A stretch of 40,155 nucleotides of DNA from NCBI GenBank assembly GCA_903820745.1, contig CAIJIT010000031.1:1-40155 (forward strand), in the 5' to 3' direction. This document shows, one piece after another, positions 8,623 to 15,533 of this stretch. Both the position numbers and the translations under genes were made by a program. The notes under the pieces are model-generated. The model made no database searches, had not been told where the DNA came from, and saw nothing but the letters and a program-made list of their open reading frames with translations. The stretch's first letter is position 1, and each line of letters opens with the position of its first letter. This DNA comes from an uncultured Burkholderiales bacterium (lineage in GTDB: Bacteria; Pseudomonadota; Gammaproteobacteria; Burkholderiales; Burkholderiaceae_C).

Positions 8623-9236
8623 CAGGATTGCCTGGCTGCAGATTGGGCGAAATTGCCGGCCAGCCGCAGCACCCGCCCCAATGCCGAATCGATGCGCTCA
8701 TCGAAGAAGGGTTCGAACAGATAACCCACATCGGTCCAGGACTCGGCGGCATAGGGCAGACAGAGCCGATCGCCAATCACAAGACAACCGATATAAGCGA
8801 ACAAGGCCCGGGCTGAAGCCATTGCCACAGCGCCACCGCTGCTGCCGGTCGTAGCGCTGCACAGCAGCACCGGTCGGTCGAGAAACGGGTTGTCAAAGCG
8901 CGGGTCGATATGCGCCAGGCGCGATGTCCAATCGATCAGATTTTTCAAATAGGGTGGCAACTGGCCGTTGTACTCGGGGCTGGCGACGATCATGCCATGG
9001 CAGGCGCTGAAGCGACGATGCAGCCCGGCCAGCCGCAAGATCATCTGTGGATCTGCCTCGAGATCCTGGTCAAACAAGGGCAGCTCGACCTGTTCGGGCG
9101 CCAAAAAGTCAACCCGGCAGCGCCCTTGCAATCGCCAGGCCAAGTCCTGCAATAAGCGAGCATTGAACGATTCTCGGCGCATGCTGCCCGGGACCAGCAA
9201 GAGAGTTGGCAGCGGTTCGATCGGGGCAAAGGTCAT
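8622..9236 (-). CDS. NADPH-dependent FMN reductase-like flavoprotein
   Basis: A 204-residue flavodoxin-fold protein. The FMN-phosphate loop is GSMRRESFNARLL at residues 17-29, matching the family GSxRxxSxN pattern. SPEYNG at 86-91 is followed by QLPPYLKNLIDWTSR, the family signature that packs on the flavin and forms the dimer surface. These enzymes pass electrons from NAD(P)H through FMN to quinones, metals or a partner enzyme. Here the partner is likely another protein of the operon. The start ATG at 9236 overlaps the WD40 gene stop (ATGA), and its own stop overlaps the FGE-like start, so translation is coupled on both sides. Confidence 0.9.
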   Translation of the reverse strand: MTFAPIEPLPTLLLVPGSMRRESFNARLLQDLAWRLQGRCRVDFLAPEQVELPLFDQDLEADPQMILRLAGLHRRFSACHGMIVASPEYNGQLPPYLKNLIDWTSRLAHIDPRFDNPFLDRPVLLCSATTGSSGGAVAMASARALFAYIGCLVIGDRLCLPYAAESWTDVGYLFEPFFDERIDSALGRVLRLAGNFAQSAARQS

Positions 9237-10948
9237 GCGGGAACTGGGTAGATTTGTCCATCGTAGGACGAGGCCAGAAAATGTCCGTCATCGTTGTCCC
9301 AGACGATCGATGAGATGCCCGCATCGGTGGGGCGGGACATGCCGAGCCAGCGCCGACCGGCCAGATCGAAGGCGGCCAAGGTGCCGCCATAGCTGCCGGT
9401 CAGCAAAAGGGTTCGCGCGGCATTGACGGCGATGCATTTGACTGAATTGGGATGCGGACTCGGATACAACTCGGCGACGCCGTCAGTCCAGACGCGCAGC
9501 GTCCGATCGCGGCCAACAGTGGCAAAGCCCCCCGTACCGATGGCGCAGCAAGCATTGGCAATGCGCTGATGGGCACCAGGAATTCGCCTGATCAGCGCCC
9601 AGTCATGGCAATCGTGCCAGCTGATCTCGGTCGACGCGCAGACCGAACAGAGCTGGCTATCGCTCCAGCTGAGGCCCTTGACTGCGTTGTCGTACACAGC
9701 GAGCTCAGTCACAAGATTGAGGTCACCATTGACAGCCAAGGCGAAGATCAAAATTTCGCCGGTGTAGCTGCCGATCGCCAGGTGCGGCAGGCCTTGGCGT
9801 TCGAAGCTGACGCCGCAGTTAAGCGGCGAAGGGTGTTGGTAAAGCAGTTTGCCGGTTTGCGCATCGAACAGCTGCCCCAGTTGCCCACCGGTGACTATCC
9901 TTTTGCCTACGGCAACCAGAAAGTTGCACAGGCTGCCCATCTCGGCGACAGTCTGGCCGTCCAATTGGACAATGCCAGCGTCACCGACGGACCAGGTTCG
10001 ACCGTCGATCTGGCACAAGGCGTTGAGCGCAGGACCAGCGGCCACCCCTTGCAGATCCCAGGTCGAGCTCAGCGGATCGAAAACCGCGTAGGTGCCGCCG
10101 AAGGTTCCAACTGCAATCTTGCCATCGTCGAGGATTGCCGCTGATCTTGCCCAGGCAATTGCCGGCAATGTCGAACGGCTGATTTCTTTGAGCCGGGGCG
10201 CTTTGCCGGCAACAGCAGAAATTCGCCAGACGGCCAAGGTCCTGTCGTAACTCAATGAAAGCAACAGTCCGCGCTCGGCGTCGAGCACGATCTTCTTGAT
10301 TCCGGCCTGATGCGCATCGATGAAATCGGCTTGACCCGCACACAAAATCGCGATCCGGCCGAGGTCGTCGCCAGCGTAGGCCACGCCATCAGGCGCGATC
10401 TCAACGGTGTCAGTGCGCACCGACAGGTCGGCAATGCGCAAGGCCTTGCCCTGAATTGCATCCCACCAGCGCAAAGTGCCGTCGACACTGGAAGAGACCA
10501 GTTCACGGCTGTCAGGCGACCAGGCCAGCGACAGCACATTGCCCTGGTGACCTTGCAGGGTATGCAGACAACGACCACCAAGGTCGAAGATCCGCACGCA
10601 GCGATCCAACGCACAGCTTGCGATCAGGCGGCCATCCGGAGAGAACAGCGCCATATCGACATCGTCATCATGGCCAGCAAGAACCGCCTGCAAGCGCATC
10701 TCAGGCACCGCCCAGATGCGCGCCGAGGCATCGCTGCCGGCACTCACCAACCAGCGCCCGTCGGGGCTGAAAGCGCAATGATTGACCAGATGATCATGGC
10801 TGCCGCCAGCCAGCGCCTGGCGGGTTCTTGCATCCCACAGGATCACCCGGTTGTCATAGCCAGCGCTGGCGACCAAGCCCTGCTGCGCGGCCAGCCCGGC
10901 GATCGGCCCGACATGCCGCAAACGACGGCCCGGGCTTAGATTCACCAA
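9233..10948 (-). CDS. WD40-repeat beta-propeller protein
   Basis: A protein of about 571 residues made almost wholly of WD40-like blades, with no signal peptide. Clear blades include VASAGYDNRVILWDARTR, SAGSDASARIWAVPEM, ASCALDRCVRIFDLGG and SSSVDGTLRWWDAIQG. More degenerate blades run to the C-terminus, such as ATVGRDRTLRVWTDG and LTGSYGGTLAAFDLAG. The number suggests two propellers. Such proteins act as binding platforms. Beside FGE-like, flavin and ATP-grasp proteins it could hold a substrate peptide or gather the enzymes. No ATG is available: TTG at 10948 or GTG at 10945 starts the frame 3-6 bp after the stop of the upstream small gene, which suggests translational coupling. Confidence 0.9.
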   Translation of the reverse strand: MVNLSPGRRLRHVGPIAGLAAQQGLVASAGYDNRVILWDARTRQALAGGSHDHLVNHCAFSPDGRWLVSAGSDASARIWAVPEMRLQAVLAGHDDDVDMALFSPDGRLIASCALDRCVRIFDLGGRCLHTLQGHQGNVLSLAWSPDSRELVSSSVDGTLRWWDAIQGKALRIADLSVRTDTVEIAPDGVAYAGDDLGRIAILCAGQADFIDAHQAGIKKIVLDAERGLLLSLSYDRTLAVWRISAVAGKAPRLKEISRSTLPAIAWARSAAILDDGKIAVGTFGGTYAVFDPLSSTWDLQGVAAGPALNALCQIDGRTWSVGDAGIVQLDGQTVAEMGSLCNFLVAVGKRIVTGGQLGQLFDAQTGKLLYQHPSPLNCGVSFERQGLPHLAIGSYTGEILIFALAVNGDLNLVTELAVYDNAVKGLSWSDSQLCSVCASTEISWHDCHDWALIRRIPGAHQRIANACCAIGTGGFATVGRDRTLRVWTDGVAELYPSPHPNSVKCIAVNAARTLLLTGSYGGTLAAFDLAGRRWLGMSRPTDAGISSIVWDNDDGHFLASSYDGQIYPVPA

Positions 10949-10951
10949 GCG

Positions 10952-11326
10952 TCAGGCCGCAAGATTGAACATCGAACCCGCGCCGGCTGGCGTCGGAGGC
11001 TGCGTGGTGGCGGTGGCCACAACTGGTGTTGTTGGCTGATGGTGGTGGTGGTGCTGGCCACCGCGTGCTGCCTGGAGCGACTGCGCCGCCTGCTGAGCTG
11101 CGCCCAGATCACCACTTTGCAGGGCTTTGCCGATCTGCGCCAAGGGGCCGCTGCCCTGGACAGCATTGGTGCCATTGGACATGCTCGCATAAGCCGATTG
11201 CGCCCCGGCCAAGTCGCCCGCAGTCAAGGCCTTCATCATGCTTTGCACGCCTTGCTGACGCTGCTGCCAAGCCGCGGCACCCTGGCTGGCACTGGTCGAA
11301 CCCGAACCACTGATTTGCATTCCCAT
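10952..11326 (-). CDS. Small Ala/Gln-rich repeat protein with a His5 run; first gene of the WD40/FGE/ATP-grasp operon
   Basis: A 124-residue protein of unknown function. The start at 11326 (MGMQISGSGSTSASQG) is chosen over upstream starts because GGAG lies 6 bp before it. Two copies of a helical unit are visible: ALTAGDLAGAQSAYASM and, about 35 residues on, ALQSGDLGAAQQAAQSL. Similar AL-x2-G-D/N-L-x2-AQ units occur in many small proteobacterial proteins of unknown role. A His5 run follows (GGQHHHHHQPT), then a Pro/Thr/Ala-rich tail ending GAGSMFNLAA. There is no signal peptide. As first gene of an operon of modifying-type enzymes it could be their substrate or a metal-binding helper. Both ideas are inference. 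Confidence 0.75.
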   Translation of the reverse strand: MGMQISGSGSTSASQGAAAWQQRQQGVQSMMKALTAGDLAGAQSAYASMSNGTNAVQGSGPLAQIGKALQSGDLGAAQQAAQSLQAARGGQHHHHHQPTTPVVATATTQPPTPAGAGSMFNLAA

Positions 11327-11417
11327 CGTATTCTCCAAGTTGTTGAGCTTCAGCGGGGCCGGTCTTGCCAACGCCCTGAACGAACTCTAGGTTGCCAAGC
11401 CCTGAAGTTTGTTTCTG

Positions 11418-11434
11418 AACGTTTCATTAACGTT
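11418..11434. promoter_or_regulatory. AACGTT-N5-AACGTT repeat in the divergent intergenic region
   Basis: Two copies of the palindrome AACGTT, 5 bp apart, lie in the 163-bp gap between the divergent small-repeat-protein gene (start 11326) and the cytochrome b561 gene (start 11490). The flanks extend the symmetry by one or two bases (TGAACGTT and AACGTTGA). The placement suits an operator acting on one or both promoters. No strong sigma70 pair is obvious. This rests on symmetry and position only. Confidence 0.25.
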
Positions 11435-11489
11435 GATTTACTCTGTAAAGTCCGATGGAGTCACCTTTTTACAACTATTTCCCCGTGCA

Positions 11490-12062
11490 ATGGAAAAAAC
11501 CTCACCCACCCGATATGGTCGTTTGGCCCAGTCATTTCACTGGCTCACGGCCGTCCTGGTGCTGTCTGCCTTCATCCTCGGCCCTGAAGGGTCGGAGCAA
11601 AACATCTATCTGCCGATTGCGGATTTCGAGCGGCAATGGCACGAGACGCTCGGCCTGAGCGTGTTCGCGCTTGTGGCGCTGCGCCTGCTCTGGCGCTTTT
11701 TCGACCAGCGGCCGGCGGCGCCGGATCTGCCGCGCTGGATGAATCGCCTGTCAGCGGGTGTTCATGGTTTGCTCTACCTCTTGCTGTTTGCCGTGCCCTT
11801 GTCGGCGATCGCCGGCGCCTGGCTCGAAGGCCATCCGCTGACCTTGCTGGCCGGCCTGCAGATCGCGCCGCCGATCGCCGCTTCACATGATTTGGGTGAA
11901 TCGATTTCCGAGCTGCATGGCTTGCTCGGCGACGTGATCTTGTGGCTGGCCGGGCTGCACGCTGCTGCGGCAATATTCCATCACTTCAGGCTGAAAGACC
12001 AGGTGCTGGTCTCGATGCTGCCGCGCTGGCTGCCGTTCTTCAATCGGCCGCCTAAGATCTAA
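11490..12062 (+). CDS. Cytochrome b561 family membrane protein
   Basis: A 190-residue integral membrane protein with four hydrophobic segments. It begins SPTRYGRLAQSFHWLTAVLV, typical of bacterial (CybB-like) cytochrome b561. Candidate haem b ligands are H17 (FHWL), H51 (WHETLG), H143 (ELHGLLG) and H157 (GLHAA), placed in or near the helices as in the family. Such proteins move electrons between the quinol pool and periplasmic acceptors or superoxide. The ATG at 11490 is chosen because it gives the family N-terminus. The rhodanese gene starts 42 bp after its stop in the same direction, so the two may share a transcript. Confidence 0.9.
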   Translation: MEKTSPTRYGRLAQSFHWLTAVLVLSAFILGPEGSEQNIYLPIADFERQWHETLGLSVFALVALRLLWRFFDQRPAAPDLPRWMNRLSAGVHGLLYLLLFAVPLSAIAGAWLEGHPLTLLAGLQIAPPIAASHDLGESISELHGLLGDVILWLAGLHAAAAIFHHFRLKDQVLVSMLPRWLPFFNRPPKI

Positions 12063-12104
12063 CCCGCCAACCGCGCGTCGCGGCTGATCACTCCCCTGCA
12101 TCAC

Positions 12105-13706
12105 ATGACAAATTTTGTAGACGCCGTCGAACTGAAATTCTGGTTGCACGATGGCCAGGAAATTGCCCTGTTTGATGTCCGGGAGCATGGGCAATATGGG
12201 GAGTCTCATCTGTTTTTTGGCGTTCCCCTGCCCTATAGCCGACTCGAGCTGGAGGTGCGGCGACTGGCACCGCGACTGGGCGTACGGCTGGTGGTGTACG
12301 ACGATGACGGCCAGGGCGTGGCAGTGGCCGCCGCGGGCCGGTTGGCCGAGTTGGCTTACACCGATGTCCATGTGCTGCGCGGCGGCACCCACAGCTGGCA
12401 GGCCGCCGGTTTTGCGCTGTTTGCCGGGGTCAATGTCCCGCACAAAGCCTTTGGCGAACTGGCCGAGCAGGCGTACCACACGCCCCGCGTCACCGCGACC
12501 GAACTGGCGCGACTGCTGGCTGACAAAGAGGACGTCGTGGTGCTGGATGGTCGGCCGTTTTCGGAGTTTCAGAAAATGAATATCCCGACCGCCACCAGCT
12601 GCCCGAACGGTGAACTCGGCCTGCGGATCCGCGACCTGGTGCCGAGCGAGAAAACCCATATCGTGATCAATTGCGCTGGCCGAACGCGCAGCATCATCGG
12701 CGCGCAAACGCTGATCAACCTCGGCGTGACCAACCCCATCTCGGCACTCGAAAACGGCACTCAGGGCTGGTACCTGGCTGATCTGGGGCTCGAGCATGGT
12801 GGCAAACGCCGCTATCCAGATGTTGCCCAAGCCCGGTCGCCAGCCGCACAAGCAGCGCAAGTCGAAATGCGCGCTGCGGCTGAGGCCTTGGCGGCGAGTT
12901 TCAATGTCCCTACGGTCAGCGCGCAGACGGTGCAAGCCTGGTCGCAAGATCCGCAACGCACGCTGTTCTTGTGCGATGTACGCAGCCCGGAGGAATTCGC
13001 TCTTGGCAGCCTGCCCGGCGCCCAACATATGCCGGGCGGCCAGCTGATGCAGGCCAACGACCACTATGTCGGCGTGCGTCACGCCAGGCTGGTGCTGTTT
13101 GATTCTGACGGCATCCGTGCCTGCACGGTGGCCAGTTGGCTGAACCAGATGGGCCACGATGCCAGCGTGCTCAGCCAAGGGCTGGCCAGCCAACTCGCTT
13201 TGCCCACAGTGGCTGCAGCCGCCATGCCGGCGCTGCCGAAAATCAGCGCCCTGAACATGGCCGCCGGGCTGGCCAAGGGCGAGCTGATCGCCATCGACCT
13301 GCGCCCGAGCATGCAGTTTCGCCAGACCCATATTGCCGGCAGCCGCTGGTCGATCCGCCCGCAACTCGCAGCAATGCTGGCAGGCACCCATCTCCCGGTC
13401 GTGCTGATTGCCGATGAGCAAGGCCTGGCCGCTTATGCAGCGCTTGACCTCCAGCCGCTGGGTCTGTCGGTGAGTCTGCTCGAAGGGGGTCTGAGCGCCT
13501 GGCGGTTGGCCGGTTTGCCGCTGCAGAGCGCAGGCGATTCACCAGCCGATGGCGATTGCATCGACTACCTGTTCTTCGTGCATGACCGGCATGACGGCAA
13601 CAAAGAAGCGGCACGCCAATACCTGGCCTGGGAGATCCAGTTGATCAGTCAGCTCGATGCGCTTGAGCTGAACTCGTTTCGACTCCCCAGGGCCAAGGCG
13701 GCCTGA
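12105..13706 (+). CDS. Four-domain rhodanese (sulfurtransferase-like) protein
   Basis: A 533-residue cytosolic protein with four successive rhodanese-like domains. Domain 1 has IALFDVREHGQYGESHL, domain 2 VVVLDGRPFSEFQKMN, domain 3 LFLCDVRSPEEFALGS and domain 4 LIAIDLRPSMQFRQTH. Only domain 2 has the active-site loop with a cysteine (INCAGRTRS, Cys190). The matching loops are YDDDGQG in domain 1, FDSDGIR in domain 3 and IADEQGL in domain 4, all without Cys. The protein probably carries a persulfide on one domain, with the rest acting as scaffold or substrate sites. The sulfur acceptor is unknown. The last 45 residues are a charged helical tail. Confidence 0.88.
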   Translation: MTNFVDAVELKFWLHDGQEIALFDVREHGQYGESHLFFGVPLPYSRLELEVRRLAPRLGVRLVVYDDDGQGVAVAAAGRLAELAYTDVHVLRGGTHSWQAAGFALFAGVNVPHKAFGELAEQAYHTPRVTATELARLLADKEDVVVLDGRPFSEFQKMNIPTATSCPNGELGLRIRDLVPSEKTHIVINCAGRTRSIIGAQTLINLGVTNPISALENGTQGWYLADLGLEHGGKRRYPDVAQARSPAAQAAQVEMRAAAEALAASFNVPTVSAQTVQAWSQDPQRTLFLCDVRSPEEFALGSLPGAQHMPGGQLMQANDHYVGVRHARLVLFDSDGIRACTVASWLNQMGHDASVLSQGLASQLALPTVAAAAMPALPKISALNMAAGLAKGELIAIDLRPSMQFRQTHIAGSRWSIRPQLAAMLAGTHLPVVLIADEQGLAAYAALDLQPLGLSVSLLEGGLSAWRLAGLPLQSAGDSPADGDCIDYLFFVHDRHDGNKEAARQYLAWEIQLISQLDALELNSFRLPRAKAA

Positions 13707-13715
13707 ACGTCGCCC

Positions 13716-14825
13716 TCAAGCCTCTCGGGACTGGCCGAGCGCGGGGTAATCGGTATACCCCTCCTCGCTGCCGCCGTACCAGCCCACCGCGCGCGGGTCG
13801 TTGAATGGCCCGCCTTGACGGATGCGCGCCGGCAGGTCCGGATTGGCCAGGAAAGGCCGGCCGAAAGCGACCATGTCGAAAGTTCCGGCAGCAACATAGT
13901 TCTGCGCGGCTTCGGGCGTGATTGCGCCATTGCCGATCAAGGTGCCGCTGAAATGCGGCTTGGTCGCGGCCAGCAACTGCGGCATGTCCGGACTGCCGGC
14001 CCAGGCATTGGTGTCGGCCAGATGCAGATAGGCCAGGCCATAGCCCTCGAGCAATTGGGCCACGGCCGTGGTCGTCGCTGCCGGGTCGGTATCGCGGCTG
14101 TTGTTGTAGCCGGCGAATGGCGAAATACGCACGCCAACGCGGTTGGCGCCGACTTTGGCGACCACCGCCTCGACCACTTCGCGCAGAAAGCGCAAGCGGT
14201 TTTCCATGCTGCCGCCATACAGATCGCTGCGCTGGTTGGTGCCCGGCGAGAGGAACTGGTGCGGCAGATAGCCGTTGGCGGCATGGATCTCGACCCCGTC
14301 GAGCCCGGCCCTGATAGCGTTCGCCGCGCCCTGTGCATAGTCGGCAATCGTTTCCTGGATTTCAGCCAAGGTCATCGCACGCGCTGGCGTTGCCGCGAGG
14401 CGGGCATAACGGCCGTTGGCCATCTGGCCGTAGACCTGCAGCGCGTCGAGGTCGTCGTTGACTTCGGAAGGCCCCAGCGGCGGCTCGCCATTGAGGATCG
14501 CGTCGGCGCCGACCCGGCCGCAATGCCAGAGCTGCATGAAGATATGGCCACCCTCGGCATGGACGGCGTCAGCCACCTGGCGCCAGCCCTCGACCTGCGC
14601 CTCGCTGTAGATGCCCGGCGCCTTCTCGAAAGCGCAGGACTTGGCGGTGATGTTGGTGCCCTCGGCAATGAGCAGCCCGGCAGAAGCGCGCTGACGGTAA
14701 TAAGTCGCGCTGATCGGCAGCGGCACGTCACCGGCACCGGCGCGGCAGCGGGTCAAGGGCGCCATCACGATGCGGTTGGGTAAATTCAGGCCCTTCAGGT
14801 CAAGCGGGTCAAATAGCGCAGTCAT
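13716..14825 (-). CDS. Old Yellow Enzyme family alkene reductase (OYE1)
   Basis: A 369-residue FMN-dependent NADPH:alkene reductase of the NemA/OYE family, which reduces activated C=C bonds and nitro compounds. It starts LFDPLDLKGLNLPNRIVMAP and has the active-site His/Asn pair in VEIHAANGYLPHQFL, then RSDLYGGSMENRLRFL and the FMN phosphate region VAFGRPFLANPDLP. Its length is normal for the family. The start has AGGAGA upstream. It is divergent from the MOSC gene with 114 bp between them. A second member (OYE2, 26797-27876) lies 12 kb away. The two differ clearly in sequence, so this is not a recent duplicate. Confidence 0.93.
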   Translation of the reverse strand: MTALFDPLDLKGLNLPNRIVMAPLTRCRAGAGDVPLPISATYYRQRASAGLLIAEGTNITAKSCAFEKAPGIYSEAQVEGWRQVADAVHAEGGHIFMQLWHCGRVGADAILNGEPPLGPSEVNDDLDALQVYGQMANGRYARLAATPARAMTLAEIQETIADYAQGAANAIRAGLDGVEIHAANGYLPHQFLSPGTNQRSDLYGGSMENRLRFLREVVEAVVAKVGANRVGVRISPFAGYNNSRDTDPAATTTAVAQLLEGYGLAYLHLADTNAWAGSPDMPQLLAATKPHFSGTLIGNGAITPEAAQNYVAAGTFDMVAFGRPFLANPDLPARIRQGGPFNDPRAVGWYGGSEEGYTDYPALGQSREA

Positions 14826-14939
14826 GCAATCTCCTGTGAATCAAACGGGGTGGGCGCGCCATTCGGCCAGCGCCAAGCTCCGGTATTCTGAGGGGTTTTC
14901 AATTTTCTCGCAGCCGGCCGGATTGGCCAAGGAACCAGC

Positions 14940-15503
14940 ATGCAGATCCTCAGCCTCAACACCGCCGCCGCCAGTCCCTTGGCGATCGACGCGAACCGCA
15001 GCGTCCTCAGCGGCATCAACAAGGCCCCGCGCCAGGGTCCCGTGGCGGTAACGACGCTCGGGCTGGCAGGCGACGAGCAGGCCGACCTGAGCGTGCATGG
15101 CGGCCTGACCAAGGCGATCTACGCCTATCCGAGTGAGCATTACCCGTTCTGGCAGACGGTGCGGGCGCAGGCCAAGGCGGCCGCCTGGGACGCTGTGCTG
15201 CCGCCGGGTGCGATGGGCGAGAACCTGACCTTGTCCGGACTGCTTGAACAGGATGTCTGCATCGGCGACATGCTGCGCTTTGCCGATTGCGAACTGGTCG
15301 TCAGCGAGCCACGCTTCCCCTGCTTCAAGTTCAACGCGGTCATGGGCTTCAAGCAGGCGGCCAAGCTGATGCAGCAAAACGGCTGGTGCGGCTTTTACCT
15401 GGCGGTCAAGCACCCGGGGCAACTGCAGGCCGGTGAAGCATTCACGCTGCACCATGGCCCGCGCGAAATCTCGATCAACGAGTTGTTCCGCGCCCGCAAC
15501 TGA
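14940..15503 (+). CDS. MOSC domain protein (YiiM-like)
   Basis: A 187-residue MOSC-domain protein. Such proteins share the C-terminal domain of Mo-cofactor sulfurases and of the YiiM/YcbX group that helps detoxify N-hydroxylated compounds with molybdoenzymes. Seen: LGLAGDEQADLSVHGGLTKA, the early family motif; GAMGENLTLSGL; IGDMLRFADCELVVSEPR; and the cysteine in RFPCFKFNAVMGF, the likely sulfur or metal-cofactor ligand. It ends REISINELFRARN. The last 48 bases, with the first bases downstream, recur at 26740-26805 as a detached copy next to OYE2. That implies this gene once ended directly against OYE2. Confidence 0.9.
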   Translation: MQILSLNTAAASPLAIDANRSVLSGINKAPRQGPVAVTTLGLAGDEQADLSVHGGLTKAIYAYPSEHYPFWQTVRAQAKAAAWDAVLPPGAMGENLTLSGLLEQDVCIGDMLRFADCELVVSEPRFPCFKFNAVMGFKQAAKLMQQNGWCGFYLAVKHPGQLQAGEAFTLHHGPREISINELFRARN

Positions 15504-15521
15504 CGGGCCAATTCAATCGGC
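15456..15521. repeat. Left 66-bp direct repeat (DR-L) at the MOSC 3' end
   Basis: This segment matches 26740-26805 without gaps in 58 of 66 positions, at a constant offset of 11284 bp. The central 34 bp (15466-15499) are identical. It covers the last 15 MOSC codons, the TGA, a 9-bp spacer and then TCA-ATC-GGC, which matches the complement of the OYE2 stop and last codons (TCA-GTC-GGC). Similarity stops sharply on both sides. The copy therefore spans a MOSC/OYE2 convergent junction, although OYE2 is now 11 kb away. Confidence 0.85.
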
Positions 15522-15533
15522 TTGCTGGCTCGC

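Noticed and set aside
11026-11060. His5 run in the small protein as a cloning tag or assembly artefact
   Set aside because: It is internal, uses mixed CAC/CAT codons and is flanked by sequence continuous with the operon, so it is natural.
11883-13421. 512-codon minus-strand frame
   Set aside because: It is antisense to the four-domain rhodanese gene and has no recognisable motif.
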